Shown here piece by piece: positions 35,588-44,806 of a stretch of 64,000 bases of DNA. Numbering within the stretch: the first letter of the stretch is position 1; every line of letters starts with the position of its first letter. Origin of the DNA: Chloroflexota bacterium. Lineage in GTDB: Bacteria; Chloroflexota; Anaerolineae; CG2-30-64-16. Both the position numbers and the translations under genes were made by a program. The notes beneath the pieces are model-generated. The model was not told where the DNA came from and did not search any database. It saw only the letters and a program-made list of their open reading frames with translations. Where the stretch lies: contig VGOD01000007.1 in the NCBI GenBank assembly GCA_016876015.1, positions 1 to 64,000 on the forward strand, written 5' to 3'.

Positions 35588-35612
35588 CCAGCCCGCCCTG
35601 GGGCCGGTCCAG
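35588..35612. repeat. Palindromic repeat family A, copy upstream of thyA (inverted)
   Basis: The reverse complement reads CTGGACCGGCCCCAGGGCGG followed by GCTGG, a family A copy with two extra bases in the centre. It lies 20-45 bases upstream of the preferred thyA start. Confidence 0.75.
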
Positions 35613-35644
35613 CGGGTGTATTCACCGTGCGGCGCAACCCAATA

Positions 35645-35709
35645 ATTCACCACAGAGGCACAGAGACCACAGAGGTCGAAATAGTCCTCTGCGCCTCTGC
35701 GGGGAAAAA
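35645..35709. repeat. CACAGAG-type inverted repeat
   Basis: TTCACCACAGAGGCACAGAG and CTCTGCGCCTCTGCGG form imperfect arms about 25 bases apart. The layout resembles CACAGAGGCACAGAG repeats found scattered in many bacterial genomes. It lies in the thyA-Yip1 gap. Confidence 0.75.
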
Positions 35710-35720
35710 GTGGGCGTGCG

Positions 35721-35748
35721 CCCCTGGACCGGCACCAGGGCGGGCTGA
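35721..35748. repeat. Palindromic repeat family A, intergenic copy
   Basis: CCCCTGGACCGGCACCAGGG followed by CGGGCTGA matches the family A core with a two-base central variation. It is next to the CACAGAG-type repeat. Confidence 0.75.
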
Positions 35749-35800
35749 TGGTGTTCTACTTCCGTGTCATTATGCTACAGGCAAGACTTCGCTTCGGCCC

Positions 35801-36376
35801 CTACCGCGACAGCCCACTCGTCACCGCAGCCCCGATGCCGAGTATGCCCCCGAAGATGATCGTGAGCACCAGCGTGATCACGAAGACCACCACGGCCGAG
35901 ACCACCATGGTGAGGATCGCATTCGTATCATCCTGGTCCAGCGACTGCTTGATCGCCACGAAACCGGCGGCGATTGACCAGATCCAGGCTACGATGCCGA
36001 TGAGAACGTTGAGACAGGGGATGAAGCTCAAGATATTCAAGAAGCGCGGCGCGTACGCGAAGCCCAGGGCGCGCTGCACCTCGCCCATGTCGCCCTGACC
36101 CTTGAAGAACTGCGTGCCGACCCAATGGGCGATGAAGACCCACAGGTAGTAGCCGCCGATCCCCAATACGACTTGCAGGATGAACGAACCGATCGCTGCG
36201 CCGATGCCAGCGCCCAGGCCGCCGATGAACCCGCCCAGCGCGCCCACCAACGAGACCAGGATCACGACGCCCAATGCGTCTTGTGAGTAGCTGGCGTCGT
36301 GCTCCACTTCTTCATAAAAGCTCTTGTCGAGCCGCGCCGCGCGCAACATGCCATTGAGAATCCGGTTGAAATCCAT
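35801..36376 (-). CDS. Yip1-domain membrane protein
   Basis: A 191-residue protein with a cytosolic N-terminus (MDFNRILNGMLRAARLDKSF, then YEEVEHDAS) and about five hydrophobic helices rich in glycine. The order and the short FLNILSFIPCLNVLIGIVAW segment match small bacterial Yip1-like proteins. In eukaryotes Yip1 proteins act in vesicle traffic; the bacterial role is unknown. It is followed on the same strand by no close partner; era lies upstream with a gap of about 57 bases to its stop, so co-transcription from era is possible. Confidence 0.75.
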   Translation of the reverse strand: MDFNRILNGMLRAARLDKSFYEEVEHDASYSQDALGVVILVSLVGALGGFIGGLGAGIGAAIGSFILQVVLGIGGYYLWVFIAHWVGTQFFKGQGDMGEVQRALGFAYAPRFLNILSFIPCLNVLIGIVAWIWSIAAGFVAIKQSLDQDDTNAILTMVVSAVVVFVITLVLTIIFGGILGIGAAVTSGLSR

Positions 36377-36433
36377 GGTAGCAACCCTCCGAGGCTATGA
36401 TGAGATGATGTGAAACGCGGAGATGCGCCGATC

Positions 36434-37468
36434 TCACGACTTCCGAATTGCTCTCTTGGGGCGCGCGCCTCCTCTCGCCGCCTTGGGCCTGGGGAACTGA
36501 TAGCCGAGTTGACGCAAGTCGTCAGGGCTCTTGCGCCACTTGGGCCGCACCTTCACCCAAAGCTCCAGGTAGACCTTCGTCTCCAGCAACTCCTCGATGC
36601 TCTGCCGGGCTGCCTGGCCGATCGTCTTCAACATCTGACCGCCCTTGCCCAGCAGGATCATCCGCTGCGACTCCCGCTCCACGTAGATGACCGCGGAGAT
36701 ATAGGTCATCTCCGGGCTGCGCTCCTTGAAGTCATCCACCAGCACGGCCACGGCATGGGGCACTTCCTCGCGCAGGTTCAACAGCGCCTGTTCTCGCACC
36801 AACTCGCCGGCCATGAAACGCACCTGCTGATCGGTGATCGCATCCTCGGGATAGTAGCGCGGGCCCGGCGGCAGGGCCGCGATGATCGCGGCCAACAACC
36901 GGTCCAGGTTGTGGCCGGTCGTGGCCGATACAGACACCGACGCGGCCTGCGGGCCTTCGACTTCGCCAGGGACAGGCGCAAGCGCGATGTATGCGGCTGC
37001 CACGTCAGGTTCGGCGGCCAGATCGCACTTGTTCAATGCCAGAATCACCGGGGCTGAGCAGCCCGGCTGCGCCAGCCCCCTGGACCGGCCAGGGCGGGCT
37101 GGCGACTGCCCCAAGGCCAGCAGCGCGGCCACCTCTCGATCCTCATTGGTCGGCGGGCGTGAAGCATCCACCACCCACACCACCACATCGGCGTCGGGAA
37201 GCGCCGCGGCCGCCGTCTGCACCATGATCTCTCCCAGCCGGTGCAACGGCCGATGAATGCCCGGCGTGTCCACGAAGATGACCTGGGCGTCATCGCGCGT
37301 GAGGATTCCCAGCAGGCGATTACGGGTCGTCTGGGGCTTCGGCGTCACGATCGCGATCTTCTGCCCCAGCAACGCGTTCAGGAGGGTGGACTTGCCAACG
37401 TTCGGCCGGCCGATCACCGCGACAAAGCCGGAACGGTAAGGGGCTGATGGTTGGGTGCTTGAATTCAT
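36434..37468 (-). CDS. era: GTPase Era with repeat-derived insertion
   Basis: A 344-residue GTPase for 16S rRNA processing and 30S assembly. The G domain has GRPNVGKST (20-28), DTPGIHRPLH and NKCD (146-149). The C-terminal KH domain follows with TDQQVRFMAGELVREQALLN, AVLVDDF and GKGGQMLKTIGQAARQSIEE. Residues about 122-138 (SPARPGRSRGLAQPGCS) are an insertion between the helix after G3 and the APVILALNKCD strand; the DNA there is a family A palindrome. A second extension occurs before the KH domain. The ATG at 37468 has no clear Shine-Dalgarno sequence. It is about 40 residues longer than typical Era. Confidence 0.94.
   Translation of the reverse strand: MNSSTQPSAPYRSGFVAVIGRPNVGKSTLLNALLGQKIAIVTPKPQTTRNRLLGILTRDDAQVIFVDTPGIHRPLHRLGEIMVQTAAAALPDADVVVWVVDASRPPTNEDREVAALLALGQSPARPGRSRGLAQPGCSAPVILALNKCDLAAEPDVAAAYIALAPVPGEVEGPQAASVSVSATTGHNLDRLLAAIIAALPPGPRYYPEDAITDQQVRFMAGELVREQALLNLREEVPHAVAVLVDDFKERSPEMTYISAVIYVERESQRMILLGKGGQMLKTIGQAARQSIEELLETKVYLELWVKVRPKWRKSPDDLRQLGYQFPRPKAARGGARPKRAIRKS
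37072..37102. repeat. Palindromic repeat family A, copy inside era
   Basis: CCAGCCCCCTGGACCGGCCA plus GGGCGGGCTGG is an imperfect palindrome. This is the fullest copy of family A. It is in frame in era and accounts for most of the extra loop before the NKxD strand. Confidence 0.85.
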
Positions 37469-37540
37469 GTTGACAGCCGGAGGTAGACTGGCAGCTGGCA
37501 GATCAGTGCGTCGGAGAGATTTCCTCGTCTCCCGCTTTCC

Positions 37541-37604
37541 CAAGTCACCAACCTCCCAATCCACCAAGCTACCAGTCTACCAAGTTACCAATCTACCAGG
37601 TTAC
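37541..37604 (+). repeat. Degenerate 8-bp tandem array
   Basis: Eight consecutive eight-base units fit the pattern CAAnnTAC (for example CAAGCTAC, CAGTCTAC, CAAGTTAC, CAATCTAC, CAGGTTAC). The array lies upstream of era and overlaps the last four codons and the stop of the yhhQ gene. Confidence 0.8.
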
Positions 37605-38315
37605 CCTAAACGGGCTAAAGTTCGTGTTCACGTCGTAGTAGTCTTCCTGCTCGGCCCGCTTAAGGGCGTTGACGATGCGATAGGTAATCGGCGTGAAAAG
37701 CGCCTCGATCCCGACCTTGAAGATGTAGTTGGCTACGATGATGCTCAGCGCGATGCTCCACGGAAAGACGCCGAAGGCGCTGGCGATCACGACGAACACG
37801 ACGCTGTCAATCCCCTGGCCCACCAGCGTCGAGCCGATGGTGCGCGTCCACAGCCAACGGCCGGCGGTCAGCACCTTCAGCCGCGCCAACACGTAAGAGT
37901 TGCTGAACTCACCCATCCAATAGGCCGCCAGGCTGGCGACCAGGATGCCGCCCTGGCTGACCCCGCCGAGCACCGCATCGTAGGCTGCCTGACCGGTCAA
38001 TTTCTGCCAGGTCGCCTCGCCCGGCATGCGCGCTACCAGCCAAAGGGTGATCCCCATCAGCGCCGCCATTGCGAAGCCGGTCCAGATCACGCGGCGGCCG
38101 CGCGCGTAGCCATACACCTCGGTCAACACATCGCCGAAGATGTAGCTGATGGGAAAGAGCAACGTGCCGCCATCGAATGCCATCGGCAGGTTGATCAACG
38201 GCAGCGTCACTCCCCAATCCACGATCTTGGCCGATGACGCGACGTTGCTGACCAGCAGCACGGTCACGAAAAGGGCCATGATGAGGTCGTAGTAGCGGAA
38301 TGCCTTCTTCTCCAT
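37593..38315 (-). CDS. yhhQ: Queuosine precursor transporter (YhhQ/QueT-like, DUF165)
   Basis: A 240-residue membrane protein with six or more helices. DUF165 marks are the N-terminal FRYYDLIMALFVTVLLVSNV, GGTLLFPISYIFGDVLTEVY, IDSVVFVVIASAFG and ANYIFKVGIEALFTPITY. The family imports 7-cyano/aminomethyl-7-deazaguanine for tRNA queuosine. The ATG at 38315 overlaps the stop of pckG (TGATG), so it is translated from the pckG message. Its stop codon TAG falls in the 8-bp tandem array. No riboswitch of the preQ1 type was seen, as expected for a gene inside an operon. Confidence 0.9.
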   Translation of the reverse strand: MEKKAFRYYDLIMALFVTVLLVSNVASSAKIVDWGVTLPLINLPMAFDGGTLLFPISYIFGDVLTEVYGYARGRRVIWTGFAMAALMGITLWLVARMPGEATWQKLTGQAAYDAVLGGVSQGGILVASLAAYWMGEFSNSYVLARLKVLTAGRWLWTRTIGSTLVGQGIDSVVFVVIASAFGVFPWSIALSIIVANYIFKVGIEALFTPITYRIVNALKRAEQEDYYDVNTNFSPFRVTW

Positions 38316-40114
38316 CACCGGTCCGTCTCCAGCCGCTCTCGCAGTCGGCGCACCTGCTCGCTCATGCGCACTGGCAGCCGTGCGCCGAAGCGTGCAAGAT
38401 GGCGCTCGATATCGGGCAGCTCGGCCAGCCACGCCTGGCGATCCACCCGCAGCAATTCAGTCAGGTTCTCCGCAGGGATGGCGAAGCCGCCCAAATCCAG
38501 CGCGTCTGCCGCTGGCAGATAGCCAATGGGCGTCGCCTGCGCCTCGGCGGCGGCGTCCACCCGCTCGCACATCCATTTGAGCACCCGGCTGTTCTCGCCG
38601 TAGCCCGGCCACAACCACTTGCCATCGGCCGACTTGCGAAACCAGTTGACGTAGAAGATGCGCGGCGCGTGCGGGCCGAGCCGCTCTCCCATGGCAAGCC
38701 AATGGCCGAAATAGTCGGCCATATTGTAGCCGCAGAATGGCTGCATGGCAAAAGGATCGCGGCGCAAGTTGCCCACCGCACCGATGTTCGCGGCCGTCGT
38801 TTCCGACGAGGCGGTGGCGGCCAGAAACACACCATGCTCCCAGTCGAACGCCTCGGTTGCCAGCGGCACGACGCCGGCGCGCCGGCCGCCGAAGATAAAG
38901 ATGTCGATTGGCACGCCCTCGGGCCGCTCCCAATCCGGGCTGATGACAGGACACTGCGCCGCGGGAGCTGTGAAGCGCGCGTTGGCGTGCGCGGCCGGCT
39001 CCCCGCGGCCCGGCGACCAGTCGCGGCCCCGCCAATCCACCGCGTGCGCAGGGGCCGGAGAGCCAATCCCCTCCCACCACACATCGCCATCGTCGGTCAG
39101 AGCACAGTTGGTGAAGATCGTGTTCGCCCTGACGGTCGCGGCCGCCATTGGATTTGTCCGATTGGACGTGCCCGGCGCCACGCCGAAGAAACCCGCCTCG
39201 GCGTTGATGGCGTAGAGCCGGCCATCCGGGCCGATCTTCATCCAGGCGATGTCGTCGCCGATGCACTCTGCACGCCAGCCGGGCAGGGTCGGCTGAATCA
39301 TCGCCAGATTGGTCTTGCCGCAGGCCGATGGAAACGCGCCAGCGATGTGATACCGCCGGCCCGCTGGGCTGGTCAAGCGCAGAATCAGCATGTGTTCGGC
39401 CAACCAACCCTCACGCCGGGCCATCGCTGAGGCGATGCGCAGAGCAAAGCACTTCTTGCCGAGCAACGCGTTGCCGCCGTACCCGGACCCATACGACCAG
39501 ATCAGGTCCTCCTCAGGGAAGTGGCTGATGTATTTCTGCGCCATCGGCGCGCACGGCCATGACACATCCGCCTGCCCGGGCGCCAGCGCCGCACCTACCG
39601 AATGCAGACAGGGCACGAATTGGCCATCAGCGCCCAACGCCTCGAGCACACGCGTCCCTACGCGGGTCATGATGTGCATGTTGCACACCACATAGGGGCT
39701 GTCGCTGATTTCGACCCCGATCTTGGCGATCGGCGAGCCGATCGGCCCCATCGAAAAGGGGATAACGAACATCGTGCGGCCGGCCATGCAGCCCCGATAC
39801 AGATCGAGCATGGTCCGTTTGAGATCGTCAGGCGCAACCCAGTTGTTCGTAGGGCCGGCGTCGTCGCGGCTGGACGTGCTGATGAAAGTGCGCGCCTCGA
39901 CGCGCGCGACATCGCTGGGATCGGAACGGAAGAGAAAACTGTTCGGTCTTCGCGGCAGCGGAATCGCGTTGCCAGCCGCCGCCATCTGCGCCATCAACCG
40001 GTCGTATTCCAGCCGGCTGCCATCACACCAATAGACTGCCGCCGGTTGACACAGCGCGGCGACTTCTTGCACCCACTGCGCCAGACGGCGATTTTTCACC
40101 GGGTAAGTCACCAC
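38315..40114 (-). CDS. pckG: Phosphoenolpyruvate carboxykinase (GTP)
   Basis: A 599-residue enzyme interconverting oxaloacetate and phosphoenolpyruvate with GTP. The P-loop/kinase-1a motif [14 protein letters not shown] with the reactive cysteine marks the GTP-dependent class, as do [27 protein letters not shown] and the C-terminal FYVNWFRKS. The length is normal. It lies downstream of malate dehydrogenase on the same strand (gap about 53 bases), so the two form a malate-oxaloacetate-PEP segment for gluconeogenesis or anaplerosis. Confidence 0.96.
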   Translation of the reverse strand: MVTYPVKNRRLAQWVQEVAALCQPAAVYWCDGSRLEYDRLMAQMAAAGNAIPLPRRPNSFLFRSDPSDVARVEARTFISTSSRDDAGPTNNWVAPDDLKRTMLDLYRGCMAGRTMFVIPFSMGPIGSPIAKIGVEISDSPYVVCNMHIMTRVGTRVLEALGADGQFVPCLHSVGAALAPGQADVSWPCAPMAQKYISHFPEEDLIWSYGSGYGGNALLGKKCFALRIASAMARREGWLAEHMLILRLTSPAGRRYHIAGAFPSACGKTNLAMIQPTLPGWRAECIGDDIAWMKIGPDGRLYAINAEAGFFGVAPGTSNRTNPMAAATVRANTIFTNCALTDDGDVWWEGIGSPAPAHAVDWRGRDWSPGRGEPAAHANARFTAPAAQCPVISPDWERPEGVPIDIFIFGGRRAGVVPLATEAFDWEHGVFLAATASSETTAANIGAVGNLRRDPFAMQPFCGYNMADYFGHWLAMGERLGPHAPRIFYVNWFRKSADGKWLWPGYGENSRVLKWMCERVDAAAEAQATPIGYLPAADALDLGGFAIPAENLTELLRVDRQAWLAELPDIERHLARFGARLPVRMSEQVRRLRERLETDR

Positions 40115-40167
40115 GAATCTCCTTTGATTCCGGGTGAGCCAGAGACATCGCTGTCTCTGCCACTTCG

Positions 40168-41097
40168 CTACTTCTCCAACTTCAGACTCGCCATCGTGCT
40201 GCGAATCAGGTACTCCGAGCGACGCAGGGCCGCTCGTTCCTCGTCATTGAGCTCGAGCTCGATGACGCGCTCGACGCCGCGGCGGCCCAAGATCACAGGC
40301 ACGCCAAAACAGATGTCGCTCATCCCATACTCGCCCTGGAGAAAGACCGAGGCCGGATAGATCTCGTGGGCATCCTTGGCGATAGCCTGCGCCATGCGAC
40401 ACGCGGATGCGCCCGGCGCATAGTACGCGCTGCCGGTCTTCAGATAGCGCACGATCTCTGCGCCGCCATCGCGGGTGCGGGCGACGATGCGCGCGATCTG
40501 CTCATCGGTGAGGAAATAGGAGAGCGGCATGCCGCCGATGTTAGAATAGCGCACCAACGGCACCATCTCGTCGCCGTGTCCGCCCAACACCGTGGTATGG
40601 ATGTTGTGGGGGCTGATGCCGGTCTCCATGGCGATGAAGGTGCGCATACGACCGCTGTCCAGCACGCCGGCCTGGCCGATCACTCGTTCACGTGGGAAGC
40701 CGCTCAGCTTGTAGGCCAGATAGGTCATCGTGTCGAGCGGATTGGTCATCATTAGCAGAATGGCGTCCGGCGAACGCGGCACTACTTCTTTGATGACGGC
40801 GGCGACGATGTTCGCATTGACCTGCACCAGGTCCTCGCGCGTCATGCCTGGCTTGCGCGCCACGCCGGCCGTGATGATGACCAGGTCCGAGTCGGCGGTG
40901 TCGGCGTAGTCTGACGTGCCGACCGCATCCACCGCATGGCCCGCGATCGGCCCGGCCTGGATCAGGTCCAGGATCTTGCCCGTGGCCAATCCCTCCACGA
41001 TGTCGAGCAAGACGACCTGACAGCCGCCGGAGACCATCGCCCAGTGCGCAATGGTCGAGCCGACGAAACCTGCGCCGATGATGCTGACTTTGCTCAT
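40168..41097 (-). CDS. mdh: Malate dehydrogenase (LDH-like type)
   Basis: A 309-residue NAD-dependent enzyme. The Rossmann motif is [14 protein letters not shown]. The active-site loop reads [14 protein letters not shown] with arginine rather than glutamine at the substrate-specificity position, indicating malate over lactate. [20 protein letters not shown] and the catalytic histidine in [12 protein letters not shown] are intact. It belongs to the tetrameric LDH-like MDH group common in Chloroflexota and Bacillus. The ATG directly follows AACC; the ribosome-binding site is weak. It is probably first in the mdh-pckG-yhhQ transcript. Confidence 0.95.
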   Translation of the reverse strand: MSKVSIIGAGFVGSTIAHWAMVSGGCQVVLLDIVEGLATGKILDLIQAGPIAGHAVDAVGTSDYADTADSDLVIITAGVARKPGMTREDLVQVNANIVAAVIKEVVPRSPDAILLMMTNPLDTMTYLAYKLSGFPRERVIGQAGVLDSGRMRTFIAMETGISPHNIHTTVLGGHGDEMVPLVRYSNIGGMPLSYFLTDEQIARIVARTRDGGAEIVRYLKTGSAYYAPGASACRMAQAIAKDAHEIYPASVFLQGEYGMSDICFGVPVILGRRGVERVIELELNDEERAALRRSEYLIRSTMASLKLEK

Positions 41098-41112
41098 GGT
41101 TGAAGTCCTGTT

Positions 41113-41139
41113 GCGTATTGCGTATTACGTATCGCGTAG
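41113..41139 (+). repeat. Short GCGTATT tandem repeat
   Basis: Four degenerate seven-base units (GCGTATT, GCGTATT, ACGTATC, GCGTA) lie just upstream of mdh. The gap of about 220 bases between mdh and the DUF1385 gene otherwise holds no well-supported gene. Confidence 0.6.
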
Positions 41140-41316
41140 AGTGATGGCAGAGGCCAGCTGAGTATCACGTTGAAACGTTGGAACGTTCCCACTCTGAATG
41201 CGCGCGCCAGTCTTCGTAGATGCGCCTGAACTTCAGCGGCCAGTACAGATAGTCCTGCTCGATCTCCCCGATGAGAGCATGTCTCTGCTCCGCGACGGTC
41301 TTTGTACACCCGCCCT

Positions 41317-42243
41317 CTACGCTGGTGCGGCGACTGGTGCCGGCAAAGCCTCTATCGCCGCCAACTCGACACCATCCGCAGCCAACACGGGCTTCAGGGC
41401 AGCGATGGCGCACTCCAGCATCGCATCGTCGGGATCGCGCGTGGTAAGCCGCTGGAGCAGCAGGCCCGGCGCGATGAGGACGCGCACGATGGGATGAGCG
41501 GCGCGTGCGGCCGTGAAACGCATGAACTCGTATGCGATGCCCGCCACGACCGGGATCAGAACCAGCCGCGACAACAGGCGCACGATCACGTTATCGAAGT
41601 GGAACGGCGCAAAGACAAAGATGGCGATGATCATCACCGAAAGCATAAAACCGGTGCCGCAGCGCGTGTGGGCCGTGGTGAAGCGCCTGACCGAAGCCAG
41701 CGTGAGCTCCGCAGCCGACTCGAAGGCGTTGATCGTCTTGTGCTCCGCGCCGTGATACGCGAATACCCGGCGTAAGTCGGGCATGAAGCCAATGGCCCAC
41801 AGATAGAGCAGGAAGAGCGTCAGCCGGATGACCCCCTCGACCAGGCTGACCAACAGACCGCCTGCCTGGCCGGGAGAGAGCCACTTGGCGGCTGCGGTCG
41901 GCAGGAGAAAGAAGACGCCGACTGCGAACAGCAGCGCGGTGGCGACGGTAGTCCAGGCGACCGGACCCGAAAAGCTGACTGCGTCGTCGCCATCCTCCTT
42001 CACCGCCACATCGGCTGACCAGAGCAACGCCCGCATCCCCAGGCCCAACGCATCCCACAACATGCGCAGGCCACGCACAAAGGGCCATTGGCCCCATTTG
42101 CGAGTGTAGATCGCCGCGGTCAGCGGCTCTTCGTGAAGCACGATCTGGCCGTTCGGCGCGCGCACGGCCACTACCATACGTTTGCGGCCGCGCATCATCA
42201 CCCCTTCGATGACGGCCTGTCCACCATAGTAAAACTTAGCCAA
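41317..42243 (-). CDS. DUF1385 (YqhQ-like) membrane protein
   Basis: A 308-residue protein with the family signatures [15 protein letters not shown] at 5-19 and [17 protein letters not shown] in the middle, plus [10 protein letters not shown]. About four to five transmembrane helices lie between 90 and 260. DUF1385 proteins are widespread in Firmicutes, Chloroflexota and thermophiles; the biochemical role is unknown. The C-terminus has a Pro-Ala tail. The gene is well expressed-looking, with normal codon use, and stands between two unrelated genes. Confidence 0.9.
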   Translation of the reverse strand: MAKFYYGGQAVIEGVMMRGRKRMVVAVRAPNGQIVLHEEPLTAAIYTRKWGQWPFVRGLRMLWDALGLGMRALLWSADVAVKEDGDDAVSFSGPVAWTTVATALLFAVGVFFLLPTAAAKWLSPGQAGGLLVSLVEGVIRLTLFLLYLWAIGFMPDLRRVFAYHGAEHKTINAFESAAELTLASVRRFTTAHTRCGTGFMLSVMIIAIFVFAPFHFDNVIVRLLSRLVLIPVVAGIAYEFMRFTAARAAHPIVRVLIAPGLLLQRLTTRDPDDAMLECAIAALKPVLAADGVELAAIEALPAPVAAPA

Positions 42244-42317
42244 GTCGAACCCTTTCTCAACTCGTTTGTAATGTCATTGTACACGACCACTGAGGCCATG
42301 TCAAAGCGTCCCGGGCA

Positions 42318-42857
42318 TCATTCCACATCCATCTCGCCCGGCTCATCCCCCTCCGCCTCCAGCCCCAGGCAGATCAGGTAGCCCCGCGCCCGTTCGGTCT
42401 TGGGGTAGCGATTGACCAGCTTCCAAAAGCGAGAGCCGTGGTTGGCTTGCTCCAGGTGCGCCAGCTCGTGTACGATGACATAGTCGCGCACCCAGCCCGG
42501 CATGGTCGCCACGCGATGAGAGATACGGATGACGCCGGTCGTCGGGGTGCAACTGCCATACCGGTACTGCTGGTTCGTAACGTAGCGTATTTCGCGCAAG
42601 GGCAGCCGGCCGCCGAAGTACTGCCGATTCAGCTCGGTCGCCCGGCGGCTGAGGGCATCGTCGTCCGCGGTCTCGCGGGCCTCGACGCGGCGCAGCAAAC
42701 GACCCTTCAGCTTCTCGACGATAGGCGTCAGCTCTGTGTCGGTAGCGCCGGCCGGCGCCAGCACCTCCACCACCGTCCCCCCTGCAATCAGCCGCGCGGT
42801 GATCGTCTTCCGCCGCCGCGAGCTGCGCACGACGCGTATTTCGGGTTCTTGAGTCAT
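42318..42857 (-). CDS. YgjP-like (M48/DUF45) zinc metallopeptidase domain protein
   Basis: A 179-residue cytosolic protein. The zinc motif is [16 protein letters not shown], in which HExxH is followed by the downstream histidine typical of YgjP/WLM-like enzymes. The upstream [18 protein letters not shown] corresponds to the family block RWGSC...I.LN. An N-terminal beta region ([18 protein letters not shown]) is typical. Members often neighbour type I restriction genes, but none is here. The substrate is unknown. Confidence 0.88.
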   Translation of the reverse strand: MTQEPEIRVVRSSRRRKTITARLIAGGTVVEVLAPAGATDTELTPIVEKLKGRLLRRVEARETADDDALSRRATELNRQYFGGRLPLREIRYVTNQQYRYGSCTPTTGVIRISHRVATMPGWVRDYVIVHELAHLEQANHGSRFWKLVNRYPKTERARGYLICLGLEAEGDEPGEMDVE

Positions 42858-42975
42858 GCGGCCATGATAGCACGAGGCGAAGGGATAGACAAGTAGCCGC
42901 GCTGACTGTTTGCGTCGCGGCCGGCATGTCTGCTCAACATTTGGGCCAGGGCTATGCTTGTGCTAAACTTACGAC

Positions 42976-43776
42976 ATGAACACCACTAGCGACCATCGCG
43001 TTCGGGCGACAGCCGACGTGCTCGATCGCATCGCCCGCTTCTTCGATGCAGACTACGCCAACTATGCCGATGATCTGCAGGCCATCGAGATGTTCGCGCA
43101 GAAGACCGGCGGCCCCCTCCTTGAGCTTGGCTGCGGCGCCGGCCGGTTGTTGGCGCCGCTGGCTGAGGCCGGCTACCGCATGACGGGCGTGGATCTCAGC
43201 CCGAAGATGCTGCAGGCCGCGCGGTCCAAGATAGAGGCATCGGGGGCGGCCGATCATGTGACGCTGGTGGAGGGCGACTACAGGAACGCGGCGCTCGCGG
43301 GGCCCTATCGTTTCGCATTCATCGTGATGAACACCTTCCTCCACCTGTTAACCCAGGCCGATCAACTGGTTGCGCTGCGGCATTGGCGCAAGCACCTCGC
43401 CCCACGCGGCTTGCTGCTGATTGACGTCTTCCATCCCGATGTGGCGCAGTTGGCCAGCCTCGATGGCCGGCTGGAATGGGACAAGACGTGGCAAGATCCC
43501 GTTACCGGCGCGACCGTGATGAAGCTCTTGAGCCGCACGGTTGACCTGGCCGAACAGCTCCTGCACGTCAACCTGATCTACGACGAAATCTTCCCCGATG
43601 GCCAACTCAAACGCACCCTGGCGGCCTTTGATCTGCGCTATCTCTGGCGCTATGAGGCGGAATTGCTCCTGGAGAAGGCCGGCTTCACACTGGAAGCGGT
43701 CTACGGAGATTGGGGTCTGGGGCCATTCGAGAGCGCCAGCGAGCGGATGATCTTGCTGGTCCGTGCGCGCGGCTGA
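42976..43776 (+). CDS. Class I SAM-dependent methyltransferase
   Basis: A 266-residue protein. The SAM-binding motif I is LLELGCGAGRLLAPLAEAGY, followed by GVDLSPKMLQAAR (motif II acidic residue), EGDYRNAAL and FAFIVMNTFLHLL (motif IV position). The C-terminal half (about 150-260, with LNVNLIYDE-like LLHVNLIYDEIFPDG) resembles small-molecule methyltransferases. The substrate cannot be named. It is divergent from the YgjP-like gene and followed by a small lipoprotein gene with a gap of 47 bases. Confidence 0.88.
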   Translation: MNTTSDHRVRATADVLDRIARFFDADYANYADDLQAIEMFAQKTGGPLLELGCGAGRLLAPLAEAGYRMTGVDLSPKMLQAARSKIEASGAADHVTLVEGDYRNAALAGPYRFAFIVMNTFLHLLTQADQLVALRHWRKHLAPRGLLLIDVFHPDVAQLASLDGRLEWDKTWQDPVTGATVMKLLSRTVDLAEQLLHVNLIYDEIFPDGQLKRTLAAFDLRYLWRYEAELLLEKAGFTLEAVYGDWGLGPFESASERMILLVRARG

Positions 43777-43823
43777 GTCGCAACTGATCATCCGGGAAGC
43801 AGAAAAGCATCGAGGAGAAAACC

Positions 43824-44039
43824 ATGCTCGTACACAAGCTCCGCACGATAGTACTCGTGGCTGCAGTGCTGGCCATATCACTCGGCCTGGGAGGGTGCAA
43901 GAAGGAAAAGTCGCCCACTCCCACGCCGACATCAGCCGTGAAGAGCGCCCCTGGCAAACAGCTTCTGCCGAGCTCCAGCCAGGGCAAGTCGGTCATTCCG
44001 ACCCCCAGCCCCTTCGTCTCGCCGACAAAGAGGCCGTGA
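43824..44039 (+). CDS. Small predicted lipoprotein
   Basis: A 71-residue exported protein. A signal peptide (KLRTIVLVAAVLAISLGLGG) ends in the lipobox LGGC, so the mature protein would begin at the lipidated cysteine of CKKEKSPTPTPTS. The mature 46 residues are low-complexity Pro/Thr/Ser. A strong GAGGAGAAAACC ribosome-binding region precedes the ATG. There is no homology-based function; it could be a spacer-like surface lipoprotein. It overlaps nothing and precedes the nitroreductase gene by 20 bases. Confidence 0.75.
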   Translation: MLVHKLRTIVLVAAVLAISLGLGGCKKEKSPTPTPTSAVKSAPGKQLLPSSSQGKSVIPTPSPFVSPTKRP

Positions 44040-44059
44040 CATCCGGCCCAGGAGCTACG

Positions 44060-44800
44060 ATGAAGCAACAGCGTGAGTTCCTCAAATCGGGCGACTGGGG
44101 CGCATGGGGTCAGATGACGACCGACCAACGCCGCGGCGTCCCGCCGCCGCCCCTGGAGAAGTCTGCGCGGCCTGACGCGCCGCGGATTGACCTGATCCCG
44201 CCGGATCGGATGGCGGTGGGCGCCATGCCGCTGATCGAGACGATCCGGCGCCGGCGAAGTCGCAGGGCCTACACAGCCGAATCGCTCAGTCTGGAGGAGC
44301 TATCGTTTCTGCTCTGGGCCACGCAGGGCGTACAGAAGGTGATGGATAGCGGCCGGGTCAGCCTGCGCACCGTGCCGTCGGCCGGCGCCCGGCATCCGTT
44401 CGAGACCTATCTGTTGGTCAACCGCGTCGAGGGCCTGACGGCCGGCCTCTATCGTTACCTGCCGCTGGAACATCAGCTCTGTCTTGTGCAGGCCGAAGAC
44501 GGGCTGGCCGAGGCGATCCATGCTGCCTGTTTCAGGCAGTACGTGACCGGCAGCGCAGCGACCTTCCTCTGGACCGCCCTGCCCGGCCGGACCGAATGGC
44601 GCTATGCGGTGCTCGCTCATCGCGTCATCCTGATGGATGTCGGCCACGTCTGTCAGAACCTCTACCTGGCGTGCGAAGCCATCGGCGCTGGGGCGTGCGC
44701 CATCGGCGCCTACGACCAGGCGCGTCTCGATGAGCTCTTGGGCGTGGATGGCGAGGATGAATTCGCCATCTATGTTGCGACCGTGGGGAAGATCACATAG
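44060..44800 (+). CDS. Nitroreductase-family oxidoreductase, SagB/ThcOx-like
   Basis: A 246-residue FMN-dependent oxidoreductase. Features are PLIETIRRRRSRRAYTAESL near residue 60, the FMN-binding TVPSAGARHPFETYLLVNRV and the C-terminal NLYLACEAIGAGACAIGAYD, which match stand-alone SagB-type dehydrogenases. Those related to thiazole/oxazole oxidation are usually with YcaO genes; none is present here, so the role is more likely general reduction. GGAG lies five bases before the ATG at 44060; a longer in-frame extension overlaps the lipoprotein gene and is rejected. Confidence 0.88.
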   Translation: MKQQREFLKSGDWGAWGQMTTDQRRGVPPPPLEKSARPDAPRIDLIPPDRMAVGAMPLIETIRRRRSRRAYTAESLSLEELSFLLWATQGVQKVMDSGRVSLRTVPSAGARHPFETYLLVNRVEGLTAGLYRYLPLEHQLCLVQAEDGLAEAIHAACFRQYVTGSAATFLWTALPGRTEWRYAVLAHRVILMDVGHVCQNLYLACEAIGAGACAIGAYDQARLDELLGVDGEDEFAIYVATVGKIT

Positions 44801-44806
44801 GATGTG

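Noticed and set aside
37541-37604. Regular short repeats considered as a CRISPR array.
   Set aside because: Units are eight bases, contiguous and degenerate, with no spacers and no cas genes.
41094-41413. Two short overlapping minus-strand frames between the DUF1385 gene and mdh, one ending in a protein-like peptide (EIEQDYLYWPLKFRRIYEDW).
   Set aside because: No start codon with a ribosome-binding site follows the DUF1385 stop in the protein-like frame, and the other frame reads into a tandem repeat. It may be a remnant, but a gene is not supported.
43763-44059. N-terminal extension of the nitroreductase frame.
   Set aside because: It overlaps the lipoprotein gene, is not conserved, and a good ribosome-binding site precedes the ATG at 44060.
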